A DNA stretch of 64,000 nucleotides from UBA7672 sp963784415 (GTDB lineage: Bacteria > Pseudomonadota > Alphaproteobacteria > Caulobacterales > Hyphomonadaceae). Location of the stretch: positions 62,001 to 126,000 of the forward strand of contig CAWARK010000006.1 of the NCBI GenBank assembly GCA_963784415.1, given 5' to 3'. Position 1 is the first letter of the stretch. Each line of letters opens with the position of its first letter. The position numbers were made by a program, and so were the translations under genes. Shown piece after piece: positions 1 to 8,967 of the stretch. A model generated the notes under the pieces. The model was not told the DNA's origin. It searched no databases and saw only the letters and a list, made by a program, of their open reading frames with translations.

Positions 1-1281
1 GAACAAATCCGAATAGATTCCATGCACACAGCTACGCACCTGCGCCACGTCACGCTCGAACGCCTCGCCATCGGCGTAACCCGCCAGCGCCCGCACCGCC
101 GCGCGCGTTGCGGGCGCGACAGGCAGCTTGTGCGTCTGCTCGTCGTTCAGCATCTGGATCCGGTGCTCAACGCCGCGCAGGAAATCGTATGCCGTGCAGA
201 GGTCGCTCGCCGTCTCGGCAGAAACCAGCTTGGCGTCCACCATCGCCGCCAGCGCATCCTTGGTGCGCGGCGCCCGCAGGCTCGGAATGCGCCCGCCCAG
301 CACCAGCTGCTGCGTCTGCGCGAAGAACTCGATCTCGCGAATACCACCGCGACCCAGCTTCACATCGAAATCAGGTGATTGCAGCTCGGCATGTCCGCCA
401 TGCGCATGGATCTGGCGCTTGATCGAATGCACATCCGCGATCGCCCAGTAGTCGAGATGCCGCCGCCAGATGTAAGGCGACAACTCCTCAAGATACGCCT
501 CGCCCGCTGCAACATCGCCGGCACATACGCGCGCCTTGATGTGCGCCATGCGTTCCCAGTTCTGTCCCACGCTCTCGTAATAGCCATGCGCGAACTGCGT
601 CGAGATGGCCGGGCTCGTCGATCCCGGATCAGGCCGCAGGCGCAGGTCGGTCCTAAATACATACCCATCGACTGTGCGTTCATCGAGTATCCGCACGAGG
701 CTCTTCGCTACGCGCGTCATCGCCTCTTTCACGCGCAAGCCCTTGATCGGAAGAATGTCGAGGTCGAACAGGACAATCAGGTCGATATCACTCGAATAGT
801 TCAGCTCGCGCGCACCCATCTTGCCCATGGCGAGAACAAACAGGCCCGGCATCTCGTCGCTGTCGCGCTTGTCGTCGAACCATCCCGCACGCCACCCGTC
901 GCGAACAGAAAGCCGCAAGGCTGATTGCACCGACACATCGGCCAGCGCGGTCAGCTTCTCCAGCACCACATCCTGCGCCCATCCGCCCGACAGGTCCGCA
1001 GCCGAGATCGCAAGCTGCGCTGCTTCCTTCGCCCGGCGCATCCGCCGCATGCTCACATCGATACCATCACCTGCCGCTGCAACCGCCGCGATGTCCGCCA
1101 GCGCCGCCGCCACGACCGCGTCAGGACCACCCACGCCCAGCTGTGCGATGACATCGCCACGTCGGGCAATCATCCGAGCGATATGGTCTGAGATCGGCGC
1201 TGCGCGATCGAGGGCGCCACGCCAGTCGCCATGTGCAGCGACAATGGGTTTCACACCGATGATGTCGAGTCGGTCAGTCAT
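1..1281 (-). CDS. glnE: Glutamine synthetase adenylyltransferase/deadenylase, 3' part cut by window edge
   Basis: GlnE adenylylates and deadenylylates glutamine synthetase in response to PII, adjusting nitrogen assimilation in the cytoplasm. The start ATG is at 1281 (MTDRLDIIGV). The frame stays open for 427 codons to base 1, where it is cut; family members are about 900-1000 residues. The nucleotidyltransferase signature SSDIDLIVLFD lies near residue 165, and a conserved GRGGIREIEFFAQ segment follows, both typical of the first GlnE half. It is the last gene seen in a minus-strand run behind degP and a two-component pair, and begins 38 bp after the kinase stop. Identification is secure. Confidence 0.95.
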   Translation of the reverse strand, partial: MTDRLDIIGVKPIVAAHGDWRGALDRAAPISDHIARMIARRGDVIAQLGVGGPDAVVAAALADIAAVAAAGDGIDVSMRRMRRAKEAAQLAISAADLSGGWAQDVVLEKLTALADVSVQSALRLSVRDGWRAGWFDDKRDSDEMPGLFVLAMGKMGARELNYSSDIDLIVLFDLDILPIKGLRVKEAMTRVAKSLVRILDERTVDGYVFRTDLRLRPDPGSTSPAISTQFAHGYYESVGQNWERMAHIKARVCAGDVAAGEAYLEELSPYIWRRHLDYWAIADVHSIKRQIHAHGGHAELQSPDFDVKLGRGGIREIEFFAQTQQLVLGGRIPSLRAPRTKDALAAMVDAKLVSAETASDLCTAYDFLRGVEHRIQMLNDEQTHKLPVAPATRAAVRALAGYADGEAFERDVAQVRSCVHGIYSDLF

Positions 1282-1319
1282 GGCAGGACACTACTGAATG
1301 GGGCTCGACCGTCCAACGC

Positions 1320-2718
1320 TCAGGCGGCCGGAAGGACGATTTTGGCGCTCAACCCCGGTTTCGCCGGCGGCCCGTCACCGTCTCCAAGCACAAGCTTGCC
1401 TGAGTGGGCTTCCGCCACCGCGGATACGAGGCTCAGACCAAGTCCGCTGCCGGGTTCACTGCGCGATTGCTCCAGCCGCACAAACCGCTCGATTACGCGC
1501 TCGCGATCCTGCGGGGGAATACCCTGACCCGTATCCGCGACCTCGATTTCCACGTCGCCACTCGATCCATGTCGCGCCGTCATCCGGATAGCGCCACCGG
1601 ACGGCGTGTACTTCACCGCATTGTCCAAAAGGTTCGACATGGCCTGCGCTATCAGGTGCGTATCGGCCATCACGTAGAGCTCTTCGTTCGACTGACACGC
1701 GAAGCTGAGCAGCTTTTCCTCGCACACTGGCTGATAGAGCTCGGCCAGTTCATCGACCATGCCTTTCAGGTCAGTGCGCCTGAACGACCCCGTCGACCCC
1801 GCCTGCACGCGCGACAACCGCAGCACGGCGTTGAACGTCTCCAGCAGGCTGTCCACATCGACAATCGAATTGTCGAGCGCCGCAAGCCGGCCCTCGGCGG
1901 ATGTCTCTTTAAGCCCCGCCTCCAGCCGATTGCGCAACCGCGTCAGCGGTGAGCGAAGATCATGTGCTATCGAATCTCCCGCCGACCGTGACGAGATCAC
2001 CAGATCGCTCAAGTTTCGCGAGCATGGCGTTGAGCTGTTCCGACAGCCTGTCGAATTCATCGCCCGATCCGTGCACCGGCGCCCGGCGCGTGAGGTCGCC
2101 AGCCATGACGCCCTCGGTCGTCCTAGCCAGCTGCTCTGCGCGCTGCGCCGCCGAGCGCGAGATCACAACGCCGCCGATCAGCGACAGCACGAAGCCAACC
2201 GCCGCCGACTTCCACACCACCTCGCTGATGCGCCGGTTCATCTCGCCCAGCTGCCCGACATCGTAGGCGACCATCAGCACGCCGCCTTCCGACAGGCGCG
2301 AAATGCGCCCCTCGGCCGTCCTGCGGCTGGGGCTCCCATCAAACGTGCGCGCGTCATAGTCGAACTGCACGTCGACCACCTGCCCCTCCGGCGCCGCCGC
2401 CGGCAGCACGTCGAAGTCGCCGGACAACTTCCGGCCATTCCCGTCGAGCAAAAGGTAGAAAAACTTGCCGCGCGCTTCCGAGCGTTCGGTCACGGCCTGG
2501 TTCAGGCGATCAATGCCGCCGCGATAAGCGGCGGACAATTCCTGGAATTCCGAGTTGAGATCCGTCTCGGCCTGCCGCCCCATGTGACCGGCGGTTTCGT
2601 AGTACAGATAGGCAAGCAACGACGCCGAAAACATGATGAAGATCGACGCGTGCAACAGCGCCAGCCGGAACGTTGTCGTCCGGACCAGCGCCGGCAGGCG
2701 GCCGATCTTGATTGCCAT
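1320..2718 (-). pseudogene. Membrane sensor histidine kinase, frameshifted between HAMP and HisKA
   Basis: Partner kinase of the OmpR-type regulator directly upstream (3 bp gap). The start at 2718 gives an N-terminal membrane segment (about residues 20-40), a periplasmic loop, a second segment near 165-185 and a HAMP domain. The frame then closes at about 1960. The protein resumes in another frame from about 1990 with the phosphoacceptor motif IAHDLRSPLTRLRNRLE, N box NLLDNAVKYT, and ATP-binding DTGQGIP and GSGLGLSLV. One extra base in the GGCGGGAGAT run at about 1988-1994 explains the break and restores the spacing expected from relatives. It is either a sequencing or assembly indel or a recent inactivating mutation. 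All catalytic motifs are preserved across the two frames. Confidence 0.85.
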
Positions 2719-2721
2719 GGC

Positions 2722-3393
2722 CTAAGCTTCGAGCCGGTATCCCGCGCCACGCACGGTGTGCAGCAACGGCCGGTCAAAGTCCTTGTCGATTTTCCCACGC
2801 AGGCGCGAGACGTGAACGTCGATCACGTTGGTCTGGGGATCGAAGTGATAGTCCCACACCTTCTCCAGCAGCATGGTGCGCGTCACCACCTGTCCCGCAT
2901 GCCGCATCAGGAATTCCAGCAGGCGGAACTCGCGCGGCTGCAGGTCGATCTTCTGCCCGTCGCGATGCACGGTCCGGCCCAGCAGGTCCATCTCCAGGCC
3001 GCCAACCGTCAGCTTGGTCGTGGGAATGTCGCCAGTCGCACGACGACCCAGCGCCTCGACGCGCGCCACCAGTTCGCTCGGCGCATATGGCTTGGTGAGA
3101 TAGTCATCTCCCCCCGCCTGCAATCCCTCGACGCGATGGTCCACTTCGCCCAACGCCGACAGGAACAGCGCCGGCGCACGACCGCCAGAGTCGCGATAGC
3201 CTTTGACGACGCGCAGCCCGTCGAGGCCCGGAAGCATCCGGTCCACCACGAGCGCGTCATAGTCGCCGCCCCTGGCCTGTTTCAGCCCGGTCTCGCCATC
3301 GCCGCACACATCGACGAAATGCCCCGCATCGCTCAGCACGCCTTTTACAAAAGCGGCCGCCGTGGAGTCATCCTCGATCAAAAGAACTTTCAT
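2722..3393 (-). CDS. OmpR-family response regulator
   Basis: DNA-binding response regulator of 223 residues. The receiver domain has the acidic pair at residues 8-9, phosphoacceptor Asp51 (VVDRMLPG) and the Lys of YLTKPY near 101. A C-terminal winged helix ends in TVRGAGYRLEA. I use the ATG at 3393 (MKVLLIEDD); upstream in-frame codons do not encode receiver sequence. It sits 7 bp downstream of the degP gene and 3 bp upstream of its kinase, so the three are probably one operon. A DegP protease with an OmpR/EnvZ-type pair suggests an envelope-stress or osmotic-response role, by inference from context. Confidence 0.93.
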   Translation of the reverse strand: MKVLLIEDDSTAAAFVKGVLSDAGHFVDVCGDGETGLKQARGGDYDALVVDRMLPGLDGLRVVKGYRDSGGRAPALFLSALGEVDHRVEGLQAGGDDYLTKPYAPSELVARVEALGRRATGDIPTTKLTVGGLEMDLLGRTVHRDGQKIDLQPREFRLLEFLMRHAGQVVTRTMLLEKVWDYHFDPQTNVIDVHVSRLRGKIDKDFDRPLLHTVRGAGYRLEA

Positions 3394-3400
3394 GTTCACA

Positions 3401-4945
3401 CTATTCCGCAGGAGCAATCTCGATCGGACGCAGCACGGTGAGATCGCCACACCGTTGCTGGTTACCGCAGCCAACGCGCGCCACGACGTCCTTCTTGCCG
3501 CCAGTGATCGCCGCCGCAACGGCGTCCTGGTAGTCCTTCGGCGATTTCATCGCCTTGTTGTTGACCTCGAGGATCGCATCGCCCGGGAAGATCTCGGCCC
3601 GTGCGTAGGCGCCATGCGGCTCCACCGTCACAACGATCAAGGCCGTGCCGGCGGCGCCAACGTCGAACTTCGCCGCCTCCGCCGCCGTCATCGCGCGGAT
3701 GGTTGCACCATCAACTTTCACGTCGCTGTCGCTCGCATGCGGCGGCTTCATGTCCGCGCGCTTGGGATCGAGCTCGGCCACGGCCAGCGCCTTGTCATCC
3801 CTCGCCCGCACCGTGACCTTCAGGGTCTGCGGCTTGCCGTCGCGAATGATACTGAACGTATTGGTCGTCCCCGCCAGAAGGCTGCCGACACGTTGTGTCA
3901 GGTGGCGGTTGTCCTTCACGTCCTCACCGTTGACCGCAAGGATGATGTCGCCACGCTTGATGCCACCCGCTTCAGCCGGACCGCCCGCCGTAACCGAACG
4001 CACGATGGCGCCGTTCGACGATTTCAGGCTCCAGGCTTCGGCGACACGCTGGTTCATGCTCTGGATCTCGACGCCGAGCCAGCCGCGCACCACCTTGCCG
4101 TTCTTGATCAGCGTATCGGAAATCTGCTTCACGGCCTTGGCTTCGATCGCGAAGCCGATGCCGACGCTTCCGCCGCCACTGTCGGAGAAGATCGCGGTGT
4201 TCACGCCGATGACTTCGCCGTTGATGTTGAACGTCGGACCGCCCGAGTTGCCGCGGTTGATCGGCGCGTCGATCTGGATGAAGTCGTTGTAATTCCCGCC
4301 CAGCAGCTCACGCCCGTCAGCCGAGACGATGCCCGCCGTCGCCGTGCCGCCAAGACCGAACGGGTTCCCAACCGCCACCACCCAATCACCCACACGCGGC
4401 TTGGCCTTGGTCGCGAACTCCACGAACGGATAGGTGCCGCTCTTCTTCACTTTCAGAACGGCGAGATCGGTCTGCTCGTCGGAGCCGATGATCTGCGCTT
4501 CGAGCTGGTCGCCATTCTTCAGCGTGACCGTCACCTCACGCGCATTCTCGATGACGTGGTGGTTGGTGACGATGTAGCCGGCCGGCGAGATGAAGAAGCC
4601 CGAACCCAGCGCGACGCCCTCGCGATCGGTGTCCGGCGCCGACTTGTCTTCCTGTTCGCCAAACTCGTCTTCGTATTCGTCAAAGCCCGGCAGGCCGCGG
4701 AAGGGATTGAAGGCGCCATTGCGTTCGGCAGCCTTCACCTCGGTGGTGACCTGCACGCTGACGACAGCCGGGCTCACCCGCTCGATCAGGTCCGCGAAGC
4801 TCATCGGCGCTCCGGACGGTGGCGTGATGGCGACAGGCTTCTGCGCGGCGGCGACAGGAACAATCGATGTGGTGGCGGCGAGCGCCATCATGAGTCCGGC
4901 GGCCAGGCTCAACCCTCGGCGACGGACCATTCCAACCTTCATCAT
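3401..4945 (-). CDS. degP: Do/DegP-like periplasmic serine endoprotease
   Basis: Trypsin-fold protease/chaperone that clears misfolded periplasmic proteins. It has 514 residues: signal peptide (about 1-34, cleavage near VAAAQ), protease domain with catalytic His in TNHHVIENA (about 130), Asp160 in TDLAVLKV and Ser234 in RGNSGGPTFN, then two PDZ domains (the first from about 295, the second in the C-terminal 100 residues). I chose ATG 4945 (MMKVGMVRRRG) because a GAGAGAG ribosome-binding site precedes it and the signal peptide starts there; ATG 4942 is equally possible. The response regulator and kinase genes follow with almost no gap. The 276 bp upstream to the ccmH stop should hold its promoter; I could not assign boxes. 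Confidence 0.95.
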   Translation of the reverse strand: MMKVGMVRRRGLSLAAGLMMALAATTSIVPVAAAQKPVAITPPSGAPMSFADLIERVSPAVVSVQVTTEVKAAERNGAFNPFRGLPGFDEYEDEFGEQEDKSAPDTDREGVALGSGFFISPAGYIVTNHHVIENAREVTVTLKNGDQLEAQIIGSDEQTDLAVLKVKKSGTYPFVEFATKAKPRVGDWVVAVGNPFGLGGTATAGIVSADGRELLGGNYNDFIQIDAPINRGNSGGPTFNINGEVIGVNTAIFSDSGGGSVGIGFAIEAKAVKQISDTLIKNGKVVRGWLGVEIQSMNQRVAEAWSLKSSNGAIVRSVTAGGPAEAGGIKRGDIILAVNGEDVKDNRHLTQRVGSLLAGTTNTFSIIRDGKPQTLKVTVRARDDKALAVAELDPKRADMKPPHASDSDVKVDGATIRAMTAAEAAKFDVGAAGTALIVVTVEPHGAYARAEIFPGDAILEVNNKAMKSPKDYQDAVAAAITGGKKDVVARVGCGNQQRCGDLTVLRPIEIAPAE

Positions 4946-5221
4946 TCGATCTCTCTCACTGCAGTCGCCTGTTGCGCGATGTGCGGTTATTGAAACTAGA
5001 TGCAGACCCGGTCTCCGCAACTGCAAAGACCTGTTTGATGGGCCGCGCCGAGCGGACACGGCGTGCTCGACGCGCCCCTTGCGTTGGACAATCCTGCCTT
5101 ACTTTAAGGCAATCATGCGGCGGCGCCAGTGGCCTGACCGCCGTATTGCGGTCGGAATGGGGCGAAATCTTTCGCGGGATGCCGATACCGGACAGAAGCC
5201 GCGCCCGCTAACCAACACGGG

Positions 5222-5638
5222 TCAGGCGTCGCCCTGTCCGCGATCGTCGGGCACGGGAGCAAGATCTCTCCGGCGCTTCGTGAACCGGCCAAAGCCGATC
5301 AAAGCGCCCACGCCGGCAAGCAGGACAAAGGGAAAAGCCCACAGGACCATCGCCCAACCGTCGGTCGGCGGACGAAAGGAAACGTACTGGCCGTAGCGGG
5401 AAACAAAGAACTCCCGCACACCCGAATCGCTCGCTCCCTGCGCGATCTGCTCGCGAATCTTCCGGCGCGCGTCGACTGCCATGTCTGCGGTCGATTGCGA
5501 AACCGGCTCGTTCTCGCAAACCGTGCAGCGCAGCTCCCGCATCAGGGCCTGCGCGCGGGCTTCCAGATTCGCGTCCGGCAGCGGCGTATCCATTGCGGAC
5601 GTCGCTTGCAGGATCAGGGCAATCAGCGGCGCGATCAT
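5222..5638 (-). CDS. ccmH: Cytochrome c maturation protein CcmH (CycL)
   Basis: Membrane-anchored thiol-disulfide protein that keeps apocytochrome c cysteines reduced for heme attachment. It has 138 residues: N-terminal signal/anchor (MIAPLIALILQ), the redox motif LRCTVCENEPVSQS (about residues 36-49), and a C-terminal membrane segment followed by a basic tail. The start ATG at 5638 overlaps the ccmF stop in ATGA, so translation is probably coupled. It is the last gene of the ccmI-ccmE-ccmF-ccmH operon. No ccmG (dsbE) gene is present between ccmF and ccmH, where many alphaproteobacteria carry it. Confidence 0.93.
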   Translation of the reverse strand: MIAPLIALILQATSAMDTPLPDANLEARAQALMRELRCTVCENEPVSQSTADMAVDARRKIREQIAQGASDSGVREFFVSRYGQYVSFRPPTDGWAMVLWAFPFVLLAGVGALIGFGRFTKRRRDLAPVPDDRGQGDA

Positions 5639-7620
5639 GCCGTGGCGCTCGCGGGCACGACAGGTTCGGGCGCAGGCACGGTCGCGGTCGCAGGCGTGGC
5701 CGCCGGCGCACGACGACGCACACGCGCAGCCAGCGACAGGAATCCGCCCAGCGCGATCAACGCCGCACCGCCAAATACCCAGTCGATCAACGGATGATGC
5801 GCAATCCTGATACGCCACGCGCCATCTCGCTCACGCACCTGGTCGCCCAGCGCAACATAGACATCGCCTGTGAGCGTTTTGCGGATCGCCACTTCCGTCG
5901 TGCTTGTCCGCGCAACTGGATAGGAACGCTGCTCAGGCTGGATGATCTCAGTCGTGTTGCCGTGGGTGACTTTGATATCGGCGCGCAACGCCGTGTAGTT
6001 CGGGCCGTCGACCGACTTCACGCCGAGGAATTCGAAATTCCAGCCCTGCATCTCCGCTGACTCGCCGACGCTTAGCGGGAAGGTGCGCTCGGTTCGGCTC
6101 GCTGCTTCCACGGTTGCGCCAATCACGAAGATGCCCATGCCGAGGTGTGCGATCGCCATGCCCCACACCGTCAGCGGCAGGCGGAACACGCGGCCCGCGC
6201 CGCCCGGACCCAGCCGGCGGACAAAGTCGAGGCCGACGCCGAAGATCACCCACGCGCCGACCAGCACGCCAAAGCCCAGCCAGATGCCCCACCCGCCAAA
6301 CGCCATCGCAACGACACCGGCCAGCACGGCTGCAATCGCCGCAGGCGTCAGCCATTTCATCAACGGCCCAAGATCCGCCTTCTGCCATGGCGCCGCTTGC
6401 GCCAGCGGCATGAAGCACAACAGCACCGCCACCATCGGCGCCAGCGTCAACTGGAAGTAGGGCTCGCCGATCGACAGCGACGACGCCTCACGCGACATCA
6501 CGCCGACCTCACCCAGCCACTGCAGGATCATCGGCGTCACCGTGCCAACCAGCACCAGCGCCGCCGCGACCGACAGGAACAGGTTGTTCAGCACCAGCGC
6601 GCCTTCGCGGCTCACCGGATCGAACTCCGGCCCCTGCTTGATTGACGGCGCGCGCCACGCAAACAGCGCCAGCGCCGCGCCGCCCGCAATGCCGAGACCA
6701 ATCAGGAGCACGATCCCGCGCGTCGGGTCGACCGCGAACGCATGCACGGATGTCATGACGCCTGAGCGGACCAGGAATGTGCCGAGCAACGCCAGCACGA
6801 ACGCGATCACGCAGAGGAACACCGTCCACGACGCCATCCCACCGCGCTTTTCAGTGACGATCAGCGAGTGGATGACTGCGGCGCCGACAAGCCACGGCAT
6901 GAAGGACGCGTTCTCGACCGGATCCCAGAACCACCAGCCGCCCCAGCCGAGCTCGTAGTACGCCCAGATAGCTCCGAGCGAGATACCGATGGTCAGCGCG
7001 CTCCACGCGAACAGCGCCCATGGCCGCACGCGCCGCGCCCACTCACGATCGATGTCACCATTGATGAGACCTGCGGCAGCCATCGAGAACACGAACGACA
7101 TGCCGACATAGCCGGTATAAAGGAAGGGTGGATGGATCGCGACCGCGGGATCCTGCAGCAATGGATTCATGCCGCCGCCATCGAACGGCGCATCGATCAG
7201 CCGCGTGAACGGGCTCGACACGAACAGCAGATACGCCAGCGATCCGACCGTCAGCAGACCCTGCACGCCCAGCGCCTTGTCGCGCAGCTTGCCGTCACGC
7301 ATGAACAGCGCAGCCGCTGCGCCATAGCCCGACATCACCATGCACCACAGCAGCATGGAGCCTTCGTGGTTTCCCCACGCCGCCGCGATCCGGTAAACCA
7401 GCGGCATCTGCGAATGCGCATGCTCGGCGGCGAGTGCGACCGTGAAGTCGAGCCGCACGAAACTGATAATCAGGCACACCATCGACAGGACGGCGAACAT
7501 GCCCGTTGCGACTGCAAGACGCCGTGGCGCCTCGCCGCCCGTCGTCAGGCCCAGCACAGCTTGCCCCGCCGCCGCCGCCAGCGCGAGGAACGCGAGAAGG
7601 TGACCCAGTTCAGCGATCAA
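5635..7620 (-). CDS. ccmF: Heme lyase subunit CcmF (CycK)
   Basis: Large polytopic membrane subunit of the cytochrome c heme lyase, which passes heme from CcmE to apocytochrome c. It has 661 residues, the usual size, with many membrane segments and the WWD heme-handling motif WGGWWFWDPVENASFMPW (around residues 225-242). It overlaps both neighbours by 4 bp (ATGA with ccmE upstream and ccmH downstream), showing a tightly coupled operon. The frame is intact throughout, which contrasts with the frameshifted genes elsewhere in the window. Confidence 0.97.
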   Translation of the reverse strand: MIAELGHLLAFLALAAAAGQAVLGLTTGGEAPRRLAVATGMFAVLSMVCLIISFVRLDFTVALAAEHAHSQMPLVYRIAAAWGNHEGSMLLWCMVMSGYGAAAALFMRDGKLRDKALGVQGLLTVGSLAYLLFVSSPFTRLIDAPFDGGGMNPLLQDPAVAIHPPFLYTGYVGMSFVFSMAAAGLINGDIDREWARRVRPWALFAWSALTIGISLGAIWAYYELGWGGWWFWDPVENASFMPWLVGAAVIHSLIVTEKRGGMASWTVFLCVIAFVLALLGTFLVRSGVMTSVHAFAVDPTRGIVLLIGLGIAGGAALALFAWRAPSIKQGPEFDPVSREGALVLNNLFLSVAAALVLVGTVTPMILQWLGEVGVMSREASSLSIGEPYFQLTLAPMVAVLLCFMPLAQAAPWQKADLGPLMKWLTPAAIAAVLAGVVAMAFGGWGIWLGFGVLVGAWVIFGVGLDFVRRLGPGGAGRVFRLPLTVWGMAIAHLGMGIFVIGATVEAASRTERTFPLSVGESAEMQGWNFEFLGVKSVDGPNYTALRADIKVTHGNTTEIIQPEQRSYPVARTSTTEVAIRKTLTGDVYVALGDQVRERDGAWRIRIAHHPLIDWVFGGAALIALGGFLSLAARVRRRAPAATPATATVPAPEPVVPASATA

Positions 7621-8093
7621 GTGGACGGCTCTTTGCGGTACGCGGCGTCGGCGGCGCCGCCTTCTTTCTCAGCCGCGCGCTTCAGCGCGTCATAGGCTTC
7701 CTTCGGCATGTAATTCTCATCGTGCTTCGCCAGCACGCGCGTCGCGACCAGCGTGCCCGAGGCGTCGAACTTGCCCTCGGCGACGACGCCTTTGCCTTCC
7801 TTCACCATGTCGGGCGGAATGCCTTCATAGACCACTGGCACAGTGTGTGCGCCGTCGGTGATCGTGAAGGTCAGCAGGCGGCCGCCCTCGCCATGCTTCT
7901 GGCTGCCGACTTCGATCAGCCCGCCAACCCGAATGCTCTGGTGATAGCTCGACACGCCTTTGGCAGCGATGTCAGACGGCGACTGGAAGAACGCCACCGC
8001 GCCCTGCAGGCCGACCACCGCCAGCGCGACGGCGCCAGTGACGAGAGCCGCAGCCGCCCCGATGAGCCAGAGCCTCTGTGAACGCTTCCGCAT
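7617..8093 (-). CDS. ccmE: Periplasmic heme chaperone CcmE (CycJ)
   Basis: Membrane-anchored OB-fold chaperone that binds heme covalently through a histidine and delivers it to CcmF. It has 158 residues with an N-terminal anchor (about 8-31) and the heme-binding motif LAKHDENYMP (His near residue 123). The tail is short and rich in Glu/Ala. The start at 8093 gives the expected MRKRSQRLW N-terminus. The stop overlaps the ccmF start. It follows ccmI after a 115-bp gap, the only sizeable break in the operon, which could hold an internal promoter. Confidence 0.96.
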   Translation of the reverse strand: MRKRSQRLWLIGAAAALVTGAVALAVVGLQGAVAFFQSPSDIAAKGVSSYHQSIRVGGLIEVGSQKHGEGGRLLTFTITDGAHTVPVVYEGIPPDMVKEGKGVVAEGKFDASGTLVATRVLAKHDENYMPKEAYDALKRAAEKEGGAADAAYRKEPST

Positions 8094-8208
8094 GAGTAAG
8101 ACGTCTCCTGGTCAGGCCCCGGCCGACGAGCCCGCGGACTATATGGACCCGATCGTCCTTACGCCAGCGACACGATGGCGCGAGGCATGGTCACGTCTTC
8201 GATGAAAA

Positions 8209-8967
8209 TCAGGGGGATGTGGGGGGCGCCGAGGGGGCAGTTGTCGGCGGATCGATGCCAAACATCTGCCGCAGCGCAGCAAACATCTGACGCTCGGGCC
8301 CGCCCGTGGGCGCGCGCTTATTGATATCGTCCCAAAGCGCCTGCGCTTCGTCCTTCTTGCCCTCTTTCCAGAGCCCGATCCCGGCGAGGTAGCCAAGCCG
8401 GAAATGATCGGGATTGGCCTTGAAGGCGATCCCGTAAAGCTGCGTCGTCTCCGGATCGACCTCGCCCGTGCTCTTGAACCGAAGGTCGGCGAGGTCGGAG
8501 ATGACCTCGACATTATTCCCGTCACGGCGGAGCGCATCGCGATAGGCGTCTTCGGCCTTCTGCAGGCTGTCCTGCATGACGCCGGCCTGCTTGGATGCGC
8601 CCTTTTCGTCACCCGCCTGCATCAGCTGCGCGCCCTGCATCTGCGCGTTCTGAGCGAGGCTCTCATACATGCGGGCGACGATGATATATCCGGTCGGGTC
8701 TTCGGGCCGCTCGCGGATCTTGTTCTCAACGACAGCGATAGCGGCCCGCGTATCCACCTTGTCCGGCTGCGTCCTGATCATCGCATCGGCCGCCGCCAGC
8801 CGCGCGTCCAGCGGGTGGTCGCCCATGTCAGGATGCCCGACAAACCAGTAGGTCGCGACGCACGCCACGCCCAGCGCAGCAACGATCGCGCGCGTACGCA
8901 TCGACTTCGCGACCAGCCAGGCCCCGCCTGCGACAAACACGACAGCAACGAGCGCGATCCAGATCAA
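8209..8967 (-). CDS. ccmI: Cytochrome c maturation protein CcmI (TPR)
   Basis: Apocytochrome c chaperone presenting substrate to the CcmF-CcmH lyase. It has 252 residues. Two N-terminal membrane segments (about 1-18 and 28-45) are followed by a periplasmic TPR region in which alanine-rich helical repeats can be seen (AEDAYRDALRRDGNN, FRLGYLAGIGLWKEGKKDEA). The tail is proline/threonine-rich. The start overlaps the stop of the upstream histidine kinase by 4 bp (ATGA), tying cytochrome c maturation to that two-component system in one transcript. Confidence 0.9.
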   Translation of the reverse strand: MIWIALVAVVFVAGGAWLVAKSMRTRAIVAALGVACVATYWFVGHPDMGDHPLDARLAAADAMIRTQPDKVDTRAAIAVVENKIRERPEDPTGYIIVARMYESLAQNAQMQGAQLMQAGDEKGASKQAGVMQDSLQKAEDAYRDALRRDGNNVEVISDLADLRFKSTGEVDPETTQLYGIAFKANPDHFRLGYLAGIGLWKEGKKDEAQALWDDINKRAPTGGPERQMFAALRQMFGIDPPTTAPSAPPTSP

